The notes beneath the pieces are model-generated. The model did not search any database. It was not told the DNA's origin and was given only the letters and a program-made list of their open reading frames with translations. A program made the position numbers and the translations under genes. A stretch of 23,542 bases of DNA from CAYVZU01 sp964455935 (GTDB taxonomy: Bacteria; Fibrobacterota; CAYVZU01), in NCBI GenBank assembly GCA_964455935.1, contig CAYVZU010000058.1:1-23542 (forward strand), in the 5' to 3' direction. The number at the start of each line of letters is the position of its first letter. Within the stretch, counting starts at the first letter, position 1. Positions 1-7,420 of this stretch are shown piece after piece.

Positions 1-10
1 ATTTGCGCGC

Positions 11-2857
11 TTACTTCGCCCCCCCGTCTTTAGGCTCATTCGGCGGCTTGCCCAGCCGGGTCTGCGTATTGACCGGCACGTCCGACGATGAGTCGAGCCA
101 GACAAGTGTGGTGGCCATTTTGGCCTGCCAGGAGTAACCCGGTTCGCCTTCGCCGGCCACATCGGTTAGACTTTGCATTTCCTCGGCCACCGAAACATAG
201 AGCGGATCGCCGGGGACCGGCAGCGGTTCACCCATAAAGGGCTCCTGGTAAAGAAGCCAGTGCAGCAGGGCAAACTCGAATCCGGGCCGCGCCGGCACCA
301 CGACCCGGGCCGAACCGGACCGGGCGAATGCCACGATATTGGGATCGGCCCCGCTATAATCCGCCAGTTCCGGCCACTTTTCCTTCCGGGACCAGAAGAA
401 TGGATACAGCGTGTATGTCAAGTTGCCCCACTCGAACGCTTGCTCCATAAATTGAATAAGCGGCGCTATGGCCCGGGCTTTGGCAATGTCGTATCTCTGC
501 CAATCTTTTGTGACATCGGGCGCTGCGGGCCCCATGGCATCCACACCGCCATAATTGGCATTGTTCAGCAACCAGGCAATGGTCTGGCGCTTGAGTTCCT
601 CGACAATAATCTCCTTATTGCGGGCGGGGGAGGTCGCATTGATTCCCACAAGACCGCTTGCGGCTTTTTGCAATTCCTGATCGCGCCACTCCTGGTCCCA
701 GCTTTTCCAGGCTGATAACAGAAGATCATAAACCGTATCCTGCCATTGGTGAAACGATTCGGCTGTCCGCCGGCATTCCACCTTAAAGGACAGGTCCAAG
801 GCGGCGGCTCCCACCGCCGCGATGCCAACGGCAAGCGATTGCCGGACAGGCGGATCGTATTTGATGTTCCCTGTTTTGGGCAGCAAAGAAACCGAGTCGG
901 AGTCAATTGGCAGAAATGCGTGTCCATATTCCAAATGGCTGCGGATGCATGCATCAAAACCGATTGTTTCATCATCGCCGGCAAGCTGCACGGCAAAAGG
1001 CCCTATGCCGCTGATCTGGCCCGGTGAATTATATGCCACCGATTTTCCGCCGCTTGTAATTTCAACGCGGATATAGTGGAAACCTTGAATGGGGTTTGCC
1101 GCTTTTAGGAAATCCATGTTGCTGTTTTCAACACCCCAGTACCCGCGACTTGGACTAGCCGTACCGGAATAGTGCAATGCCACAGCTTCGTACCCCGAAT
1201 CGATCGTGATATCGATGGTTTTATTCAACTGGGGTGCGGCATAATCCGGGACCTTGGGATCGTTGGATGGAATTTTGGAATTGGTATCGGCCATGGCAGC
1301 CGTACGAATGATGATGGCATCGGGCGGAGGGGGCAAATTCGAGGCATGGTAAGTCAGCGCCAGATTTCCATACGCTTTTTCGGTGATCTCGCGGGGGGTT
1401 ACGCTAAATTCCGGCGGCTGTGAAACGGCCGCATCATTTTTCTTTGTTGGATTGTCCAGCCGCCAGCGAAAATAGGTTGCAGGCTCGGGGATTTGGACCT
1501 CGAGCAGGAATCGGTCGGCATAACGAAAAACCTGATAGGTGTCGATTCGATCGAGCCAGCGATAAATTCCAGCCCGATTCTTACCGCTTTTGTTGTTGAT
1601 GGCATGCTGCGTCAGATGCTCGACTTTGGTGAGCGTGCGCCGGATGCGCTCCTCCCGCATGCGCGAATCAACCCGCGCAATCGACTTTTTGACCATTTCC
1701 TGGGACATCTTGTTGGCCTGCCGGCTGGATTCGGATTGGGACGAACTCACACCCACCTGGGCCGAAGCGCCGAATGTGGTTACGCCATACGACCCGGAAA
1801 CATCCACGCTTCCCTGCGCATTGACCTGCAAAGAGGTGGCCTTCTCGATCTCGCGCGAAAGCTCGGTGGTCGATTTATCTTCCTGGGACTGCTCGCTGGA
1901 GAGTAGCTGGTCTTGCTCATGGTGGGTGGTCGATTCCTCTTCATCGGTTCGCACCGTCTTCTGTTCGAACGATTCGCCGGCCAGCACATTGATGATGTTG
2001 GCAATCTCTCCCGGCACATAGCATTTCCACTCGTTGCGCACGACAAAATGATCGCTGACCGTGGCGGTGCGCAAAAGTTCCACCTTGGGCTCGCAAAATG
2101 CGAGGTATGCCGGCGGCAAAACAGCGGTTCGCCGATGCAGGCGATCCCATAGGTAATTATCGTGATTGCGGTCGTGATTTTTTTTGGGCAGCAGTTCCGG
2201 ATTCAGTGTGTCGAGTACAAGCAAGAGACGCGTCAGCAGGCGCAGCCGTTCCCCGTCGCGGGAAGTTGCCATCTCGGCGGCGATCCAGTCGCAGATGTTT
2301 GTCCGGCACGTCTTTAGCAGACCTACGGTAATTTGCTTGGAAGAGGATGTCATTTGGCTTTTGGTTAGGAGCCGCACAATCAAGCCCGCATAACGGTTCC
2401 CCCATAGGACTGCCTGGGCAAGGCGAGCCACCCAAAACAATCGGATCAACAGGAAAGCCAATTTAATTCCCAACGAGGCCGAGGAAAGAATTCCTCCTAA
2501 TACCCGATCGACGATTTCACGCAATACCGAATCACGTTGGGCCAAGAAATCATCGAGAAGGGGCCTGTCGTTTCTGGCGGCAAGGCTGCGGTCCATCCGG
2601 CCAAGAACGGCATACAGGTATTTTGCCTGCGCATCGCAAACCTGGCCTTCGGCCGACCATTCGATTGGGTCCGGGTTATTTGCATTGGTCTTCCAGGTTT
2701 CGATAAATTGCCGATCGAAGGCAACTCCGCTCTTTAGGCAGGCCTGCTTGCGCGCCAATATGGTCGATACGAATGCGCCGTTTACGTCGGCAATTTTTGT
2801 GGCTTCACGAATCGGCCGGCTTGGCCGTCTTAGAAGCCTTAGCTGGGCAAGGTCCAT
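11..2857 (-). CDS. Large conserved protein of unknown function (third gene of the unknown operon)
   Basis: 948 aa, function not known. ATG at 2857 is preceded by AAAGGA at good spacing; the stop is TAA at 13-11. Visible parts: a hydrophobic stretch at about 118-165 that could be one or two membrane segments; GEIANIINVLAGE at 283-295; a Glu/Ser/Thr-rich, probably coiled-coil segment at 297-345; a Gly/Ser-rich SGSYGVTTFGASAQVG patch starting at 354; NNKSGKNRAGIYRWLDR at about 421-437; IPEPATYFRW at 456-465; and near the C-terminus EQAFEWGNLTYTLYPFFW (805-822) and SARVVVPARPGFE (849-861). From memory these blocks resemble a widespread uncharacterised bacterial family with GE(I/V)A-IENVL-GE and EQAFEW-N-TY--YP-FW signatures; I cannot name a database entry. 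No catalytic motif or signal peptide is evident. It follows the 470-aa gene after 45 bp, so it is probably cotranscribed and last in the operon. Confidence 0.85.
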   Translation of the reverse strand: MDLAQLRLLRRPSRPIREATKIADVNGAFVSTILARKQACLKSGVAFDRQFIETWKTNANNPDPIEWSAEGQVCDAQAKYLYAVLGRMDRSLAARNDRPLLDDFLAQRDSVLREIVDRVLGGILSSASLGIKLAFLLIRLFWVARLAQAVLWGNRYAGLIVRLLTKSQMTSSSKQITVGLLKTCRTNICDWIAAEMATSRDGERLRLLTRLLLVLDTLNPELLPKKNHDRNHDNYLWDRLHRRTAVLPPAYLAFCEPKVELLRTATVSDHFVVRNEWKCYVPGEIANIINVLAGESFEQKTVRTDEEESTTHHEQDQLLSSEQSQEDKSTTELSREIEKATSLQVNAQGSVDVSGSYGVTTFGASAQVGVSSSQSESSRQANKMSQEMVKKSIARVDSRMREERIRRTLTKVEHLTQHAINNKSGKNRAGIYRWLDRIDTYQVFRYADRFLLEVQIPEPATYFRWRLDNPTKKNDAAVSQPPEFSVTPREITEKAYGNLALTYHASNLPPPPDAIIIRTAAMADTNSKIPSNDPKVPDYAAPQLNKTIDITIDSGYEAVALHYSGTASPSRGYWGVENSNMDFLKAANPIQGFHYIRVEITSGGKSVAYNSPGQISGIGPFAVQLAGDDETIGFDACIRSHLEYGHAFLPIDSDSVSLLPKTGNIKYDPPVRQSLAVGIAAVGAAALDLSFKVECRRTAESFHQWQDTVYDLLLSAWKSWDQEWRDQELQKAASGLVGINATSPARNKEIIVEELKRQTIAWLLNNANYGGVDAMGPAAPDVTKDWQRYDIAKARAIAPLIQFMEQAFEWGNLTYTLYPFFWSRKEKWPELADYSGADPNIVAFARSGSARVVVPARPGFEFALLHWLLYQEPFMGEPLPVPGDPLYVSVAEEMQSLTDVAGEGEPGYSWQAKMATTLVWLDSSSDVPVNTQTRLGKPPNEPKDGGAK

Positions 2858-2902
2858 GGTACATCCTTTGGTATGGTAGATGGTTGGTAAAAAATCCTTT
2901 CG

Positions 2903-4315
2903 TCACGGCGCAACCAATGCAGCCATGATCGCATAGGCCACATCATCGAGCTGTTGCGCATTAAGCATTGTGGTCAAGGCCAGGGCATCGATTCCCGGCT
3001 GCAATTTTTCCACTTTCGACGCCTTGGGCAATTCGGGTGCAACAATGATGCGCGTTTGCAGGTAGTCAGGCGGAAGCGGGTTAATGATGAAAACCGTATT
3101 CGACTTTGGGTCCGCCAAATAAAAAGCGCCGGGTGTTTTACGTGCCCGGTTGGCGTCCCGGTTGATCTGTTCAATCAGGCTAATGTCAACCTCGGCTTTG
3201 ATTTCGACTATGGCGGAAATATGACCCTCACAAAACTTTACATTGGGCCCTGGGAAATATCTTCGTGCGATCGTGATTGCGTTTGAATCCACATCGGCTG
3301 GACGCGCCACAATCGTAACTCCGTCGAAAATTTCCTTCGCCCTCGATTTCGCGGCCCGCATCTCCAAAAGCACCCCTTCGTAATGAAAGAGCGAAAAATT
3401 ATCGGCCCCGCCAAAAAGCTTGCGGCCGTCTTTCAATGCGCGCTCCAGAAGGGGAGCTTTGATATTGGCCCAGGCGGGGGATCGCCAGAACCACAGTTCC
3501 ATCAGCAAACCTTTGAGTGCGCTGGCTTCTCCCCGAAAGTTCTTTTTCAGCATTACAACGGCTTTGTCGAAATCAGCTTTGCTTGCCGCCGATAGCCCGC
3601 CGGTCTTGGTCATTAAGTCCGATCTTTTCGGCAGCAGCTTGGTGAAAGATTCAAGCTTCTCATGCACTTGGGTCCAGGCGTTGGAATCAAGGGCTTCGAC
3701 CATGCGCAGATATTTGCGAAGCGCCTTTTCTTCGTCCAGGGCCAGCAAACCGGAATTGACTCGCGAAAATAGATCATGCAGCGCGGCTTCAATTTTGGAT
3801 AGGGGCATTCCCTTACGCGCCATAAGCCTGTTTGCATTCTCGATTGCGCGAGACAATGTGACATAGGCGTCCTGGGCGTGCTGGGTCAGGGTTTGGTATC
3901 CTTCGGCCAGAAGCTGCTTTCGGCAAGCAAGGTCAAGAATCACTAATTCCCTGTCGGCCTGGTCCCGGATATTGCTGGCGGCCAGCAGCAAGGCATCTGC
4001 CTCGGCCAAAGCTTTGGCGCGGACCAGATTATTTCGGCATTGGATGAATTCCTCGTAATACTTCTGGAACCGGAAAAAAGAAATGGAAAGCTCCGGATTG
4101 TTGGATGCAAGATGCAGGAGCGGATCAAGACGCCCCATAAATATCGTGGCGCGGTAGAGCGCGGCGGCCTCGCCCGAAACGCCGGCGCACAGAGCATGCA
4201 ATTGCTTGTACCAATCCAGGCGGGCGGCCTCATCGCGGGAAAGGGCAACTTGCCGCAAACTGGCCTGGCCAATTTCAGCAGCTTCCTTTGCGGTGGCAGC
4301 CAGATTTGGAGGCAT
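2903..4315 (-). CDS. Hypothetical helical protein (second gene of the unknown operon)
   Basis: Not recognised. The ATG at 4315 (protein starts MPPNLAATAKEA, 470 aa) lies one base after the TAG stop of the upstream gene and suggests translational coupling. An ATG at 4363 would add 16 residues and overlap the upstream gene by 47 bp, so it is less likely. The first two thirds look helical, rich in Ala, Leu, Glu and Lys, with no signal peptide. The last third is alpha/beta-like, with AIVEIKAEVD around residues 368-377 and then strand-like stretches (NTVFIINPLPPDY, TRIIVAPELP). An E-x-K triad after a hydrophobic strand is reminiscent of PD-(D/E)XK nucleases, but the accompanying upstream Asp is not clear, so no enzyme activity is claimed. 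Its only obvious functional clue is its place between two other unknown genes. Confidence 0.8.
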   Translation of the reverse strand: MPPNLAATAKEAAEIGQASLRQVALSRDEAARLDWYKQLHALCAGVSGEAAALYRATIFMGRLDPLLHLASNNPELSISFFRFQKYYEEFIQCRNNLVRAKALAEADALLLAASNIRDQADRELVILDLACRKQLLAEGYQTLTQHAQDAYVTLSRAIENANRLMARKGMPLSKIEAALHDLFSRVNSGLLALDEEKALRKYLRMVEALDSNAWTQVHEKLESFTKLLPKRSDLMTKTGGLSAASKADFDKAVVMLKKNFRGEASALKGLLMELWFWRSPAWANIKAPLLERALKDGRKLFGGADNFSLFHYEGVLLEMRAAKSRAKEIFDGVTIVARPADVDSNAITIARRYFPGPNVKFCEGHISAIVEIKAEVDISLIEQINRDANRARKTPGAFYLADPKSNTVFIINPLPPDYLQTRIIVAPELPKASKVEKLQPGIDALALTTMLNAQQLDDVAYAIMAALVAP

Positions 4316-4316
4316 G

Positions 4317-5798
4317 CTATGGTTTGCCTTTGATTTGGGTGAGCGATAATATGTCAAAGGCAATTGTCAGCATGGCCGAAAAGAGATCTGGTTCCGCTCC
4401 CAATGATTTGGCCGGATCAAGGCACGCTTTGAAAGCGGCATTTTCCATTCGGTATTGCCGGTATTCGGCCACCGCGTCATAAAGGTTGCAAAGGATATCG
4501 GCCGCCAGAATGGCCCATCCTATGGGTGTTGCCCCAAGACCTGCGCGCGCGGCCAAGGAAAATCCCGTGGATACAAAGCCCGAGGTAAGCGAAAGAATTC
4601 CGGATAACCGCATGCCCGACCCTTGGGCCATTCGTTCTTCCGCAGCCATTCGGGCAAAGGATGAAGCGGGAACATTCAGCTCGTTTAACGTTTCGATGAT
4701 TACGCTGCGATACTGCCACACTTTTTCATGATCGTTACGCAGGGCGTCCGCGATCTCGAGATTGGCCGCGTAGGCCTGCTGCAGCGCGGTCAGCATGGCC
4801 GCGCGCACAGCCTCGGGATTGTCATACTTCTCGATGGTGTAGATCCGCCATAAAATGGGAAACTCAAGGGCTGTTACGGCAAGGTATGAATGAAGGTTTT
4901 TGCAGGCTTCTTCATAGCTTATGCGCAGGGGTAGAAGCGCGGGATCCTTGCTGAGCTGATCGAATAATTGTTGGTCGATTATGCGATTCATGGCATCTTG
5001 CGCCATGGCCGAGGCGAAGCGCAGCCGCTTTTGCTTCTCTTCGATAAAACGCGGTATGAATAGTTTGTCGTATGCTTGCCGCTTTTCTCGAATGGCAATG
5101 ACAAATTTCTGAAGATAGGCCAGCTCCCGCAATAGCTCCTGGACGGCATCCTTTTTAAGATCAAGATGGATTCCGCTTTGCCCTTGTCCGGGCTTCAATT
5201 GCAGCACAGGCTTCAGTTTGGAGGAATCCCGAAGTACCGGGAAATACCGTTTTGCTTCGCTGACAATCTCGTCGAATGCGACAGCCAGACGAGCCTGGCC
5301 CACCTCCGCGGCCTTTTTTTCAATTGCGTTTTGGGCCTGTTGAACGCTTTTCTCAAGTGCGCGCCAGCACTGATCGAGCATGTACCCGATGGCCTGGCGC
5401 GCCGAGAATTCCTCCGGCATGGGCGTTCCGCCGTCCTGTTGCCATTTGTAGGGATCGGGCTTTCCCATTTGGTTCTGGACAAAAAAGTCGGCAACGCCCC
5501 GGCTGCCATGGCTCCGGTATACTGTCTGAATGATGCTGTCGCATTCGGCTGCCTTTTGGGGAATGGCAAAATCGGTTCCTCCAAAAGTGAAGATCTCGCT
5601 CACGTCATCCGCCTGCGGCAGAGAGAATAGGGGGTCCAATGGATTCAGATCTTCGTGCCACCCCAGGCCAGGATCACCCGGATGGCTGATAACGCCCAAA
5701 ACGGGATGCTTCAGCGCTTCGGCAATGCTTATAGGAGAAATAGCATCGGGCTTGGTTGCCGCACACACAGGATTTTTGCTGGAGTCGGTATTGTTCAT
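4317..5798 (-). CDS. Hypothetical protein with C-terminal hydrophobic hairpin (first gene of the unknown operon)
   Basis: 493 aa from the ATG at 5798, which has AAAAGGATTC just upstream; an earlier in-frame ATG at 5837 would place the start inside the inverted-repeat element and lacks a better ribosome site. The N-terminal 100 residues are Pro/Gly-rich and probably poorly ordered or beta (GVISHPGDPGLGWHEDLNP). Residues of about 125-350 are helical and charged, with likely coiled coils (EKSVQQAQNAIEKKAAEVGQ). At about 396-445 comes a hydrophobic Gly/Ala/Ser-rich region (GILSLTSGFVSTGFSLAARA, then GLGATPIGWAILAADILCNL) that could form two membrane-inserting helices. A helical body with a hydrophobic hairpin is seen in alpha-pore-forming toxins, but that is inference only. 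No signal peptide. The stop is one base from the next start. Confidence 0.82.
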   Translation of the reverse strand: MNNTDSSKNPVCAATKPDAISPISIAEALKHPVLGVISHPGDPGLGWHEDLNPLDPLFSLPQADDVSEIFTFGGTDFAIPQKAAECDSIIQTVYRSHGSRGVADFFVQNQMGKPDPYKWQQDGGTPMPEEFSARQAIGYMLDQCWRALEKSVQQAQNAIEKKAAEVGQARLAVAFDEIVSEAKRYFPVLRDSSKLKPVLQLKPGQGQSGIHLDLKKDAVQELLRELAYLQKFVIAIREKRQAYDKLFIPRFIEEKQKRLRFASAMAQDAMNRIIDQQLFDQLSKDPALLPLRISYEEACKNLHSYLAVTALEFPILWRIYTIEKYDNPEAVRAAMLTALQQAYAANLEIADALRNDHEKVWQYRSVIIETLNELNVPASSFARMAAEERMAQGSGMRLSGILSLTSGFVSTGFSLAARAGLGATPIGWAILAADILCNLYDAVAEYRQYRMENAAFKACLDPAKSLGAEPDLFSAMLTIAFDILSLTQIKGKP

Positions 5799-5810
5799 GA
5801 ATCCTTTTAG

Positions 5811-6129
5811 CCTAAATACCGCAGTTGCCCGCGGCAAATAGTGGCAAGCTCTTACCCCATCTCAACGCTCATGACTGCCGTCCGGGCAGTCACCCTCAGG
5901 GCGCTCGCTCTGCTCGCGTGGTCTCCGGCCATCCATGGCCTCCGGCTCAGAAAGCCTCGCCATATCTATTGGGTGATATGCCTGCGTTTTGTTCATGCCC
6001 GCCATCCAGGCTGGCACCCTTCGGGCTCGCCTTCAGCGAGTGTTCTGCGTCCGTCCTGGCCTTCGAATCAAGCCGATCTGGGGCAAGATCTTGCCACTCT
6101 TCATCCACGGCTCAACTGCGGTATTTAGG
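5811..6129. repeat. Non-coding element of about 320 bp with inverted terminal repeats and internal hairpins
   Basis: The ends are a perfect 17-bp inverted repeat: CCTAAATACCGCAGTTG at 5811-5827 and its reverse complement at 6113-6129. A second inverted pair lies inside them (5840-5856 with 6082-6098, 15 of 17 matching), so each terminal repeat spans about 46-48 bp with a diverged middle. Internal dyads include TGACTGCC/GGCAGTCA (5872-5879 and 5885-5892), GGCCAT-CC-ATGGCC near 5932-5945, CATATC/GATATG (5961-5966 and 5975-5980) and the palindrome GGCAAGATCTTGCC (6082-6095). No credible gene lies within. It fits a MITE-like or large extragenic palindromic repeat, or a structured RNA. No clear target-site duplication flanks it. 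Confidence 0.7.
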
Positions 6130-6279
6130 TTTAACCGGGGATAGGAAATTAGTTCCTGCGTCAGGCAATGCGAAACGGGGTGAATGGCCTGCCGCCTAGG
6201 ACCTTCGGATACGAAATTGGCATCGGCTATCGAATTCGGCGCTACCGTTCCATTTGTTCTTTGGCAAATGCAGAGGGGA
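6130..6279. other. Remaining intergenic sequence, nothing recognised
   Basis: Together with the inverted-repeat element this fills the gap between the unknown operon and queH. I see no ribosome-binding site with a plausible gene, no strong hairpin with a T-run behind queH, and no tRNA. Confidence 0.5.
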
Positions 6280-6819
6280 TCAGGCCGTGGATCGTTTGCT
6301 GTAGCCGCAACCGCAGTAATTCTGCCGATACAATCCCAATTCTTTGCTTAGCGCCACGCTCTTTTTGAAGCCGTCTTTTTTCTTGAAATCGAGATCAAGA
6401 AAGCCGATCCCGGCGGTCCGCGCAAACGTTCGTCCGAGTTCGAACAATACCTTTGAGTTCTTGTGCGGGCTGATCGTCAGCGTGGTCGTGAATTGTTTGC
6501 AGTTTGCTCCCGCGGCTGCCTGGGCTGCCTCGGCCAGTCTGAATTCATAGCAGATTCGACATCGGTCGCCGCCTTCGGGGGCGTTCTCCAAACCGCGCAC
6601 AGCTTCGCGCCATTTCTCCACGCAGAAATCGCCCGGCAGATACTCTACACCAAAGTGCACGGCAACCTTCCGGGCGTCCGCTTCTCTCTTGGCGTATTCA
6701 TCCGGATCGTCGATGTTGGGGTTGAAAAAGAAACAAACGACCTCGTATTCGGGCTTCAGCAGTTGGATGCAGTAGGCTGCATCCGGAGCGCAGCAGGCAT
6801 GCAGGAGCAGTCGTTTCAC
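6280..6819 (-). CDS. queH: Epoxyqueuosine reductase QueH
   Basis: 179 aa from a GTG at 6819 (VKRLLLHACCAPD). QueH, a non-cobalamin alternative to QueG, catalyses the last step of queuosine synthesis by reducing epoxyqueuosine in tRNA, using an iron-sulfur cluster and a second metal. Family signs seen: the N-terminal HACCAPD double Cys, the DDPDEYAKREAD segment, RCRICYEFRL (CxxCY), TTTLTISPHKNS, KKKDGFKKS, and the C-terminal YCGCGYS. The frame stays open another 73 codons upstream, but those run through the membrane-protein gene and do not look like QueH. The GTG shares its first G with the TAG stop of that gene (TAGTG), so the two are probably translationally coupled. The length is typical. 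No other queuosine genes are in the window. Confidence 0.93.
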   Translation of the reverse strand: MKRLLLHACCAPDAAYCIQLLKPEYEVVCFFFNPNIDDPDEYAKREADARKVAVHFGVEYLPGDFCVEKWREAVRGLENAPEGGDRCRICYEFRLAEAAQAAAGANCKQFTTTLTISPHKNSKVLFELGRTFARTAGIGFLDLDFKKKDGFKKSVALSKELGLYRQNYCGCGYSKRSTA

Positions 6820-7256
6820 TAGGCTACGTAGTAGGTTTCGTGCAGGTAGGACCGGATGTATTCGGCCGCGCGGAAGGAAATGGGAAGAATGAATCCAAGG
6901 ATGGCTGTTCTTGCCAGCAAAGACCAGAACGCGGCGCTGGTAATTCCCTGGGTCAGTGCAATGATCGAGGGCGCAAGAAAGCTGAGGCCCCACACGGCCG
7001 CGCAGAACTTGCAGAGGCGTGCGGCTGTCTCGGCCCACTTCGAATAGCGCTCAAGATCTTTGCCGTGGTACAGACTTGAAAGGCTATACACCAGCAGAGC
7101 GCAGGCAGGGATGAGAATGGCCAACGCGAGGTATCCGGCGGCGGACGAAATGGAGCGAAGGCTCAATGATTGTAACGCAAATCCCGCCCTGATTATGGCC
7201 CACGCCGAAACGATGGGCGAGGCCGCCAGATATAGAATGTCCTTTGCCTTCTTCAT
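6819..7256 (-). CDS. Small integral membrane protein, unknown function
   Basis: 145 aa, not recognised. Three to four hydrophobic segments are visible: about 8-25, 36-60 (AAGYLALAILIPACALLVYS), 83-103 (CKFCAAVWGLSFLAPSIIAL) and 108-128 (AAFWSLLARTAILGFILPIS). A short basic N-terminus (MKKAKD) suggests insertion with the N-terminus inside. There is no Shine-Dalgarno sequence ahead of the ATG, but a good -10 box ends seven bases upstream, suggesting a leaderless mRNA. It overlaps queH by one base and is presumably cotranscribed with it. It is not one of the queuosine transporters I know (YhhQ, QueT), though a link cannot be excluded. GC and codon use resemble the neighbours. Confidence 0.8.
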   Translation of the reverse strand: MKKAKDILYLAASPIVSAWAIIRAGFALQSLSLRSISSAAGYLALAILIPACALLVYSLSSLYHGKDLERYSKWAETAARLCKFCAAVWGLSFLAPSIIALTQGITSAAFWSLLARTAILGFILPISFRAAEYIRSYLHETYYVA

Positions 7257-7263
7257 TGCATCA

Positions 7264-7293
7264 ATAATATTAAAATCCGGTTTCCATAGTCAA
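7264..7293 (-). promoter_or_regulatory. Predicted sigma-70-type promoter for the membrane protein-queH pair
   Basis: On the minus strand, TTGACT (7293-7288) and TATTAT (7269-7264) are separated by 18 bp. Transcription would begin about 7257, essentially at the ATG (7256), with no room for a ribosome-binding site. Confidence 0.5.
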
Positions 7294-7420
7294 TTGACGA
7301 CCTTTTCGAGGGTGCAGGAGATGGTTTGTAGCACTTTTCGGCAAGACGACACGGTTCTCCCCAGCCCTCTTATCCGGAATCCTGGAATCCTGTCGAGCCT
7401 TTCCGATTTTCCGTATCCGG

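Noticed and set aside
11..5798. Prophage, secretion-system or contractile-injection cluster
   Set aside because: None of the sheath, tube, baseplate, portal, terminase or ATPase genes of such clusters are present; only the three unknown proteins occur.
5811..6129. CRISPR array, transposase gene or tRNA in the gap beside the unknown operon
   Set aside because: No regularly spaced direct repeats, no open frame with transposase motifs, and no cloverleaf could be seen.
6820..7038. 73-codon N-terminal extension of QueH
   Set aside because: These codons overlap the membrane-protein gene and lack QueH similarity; the GTG at 6819 gives the normal family length and a coupled TAGTG start.
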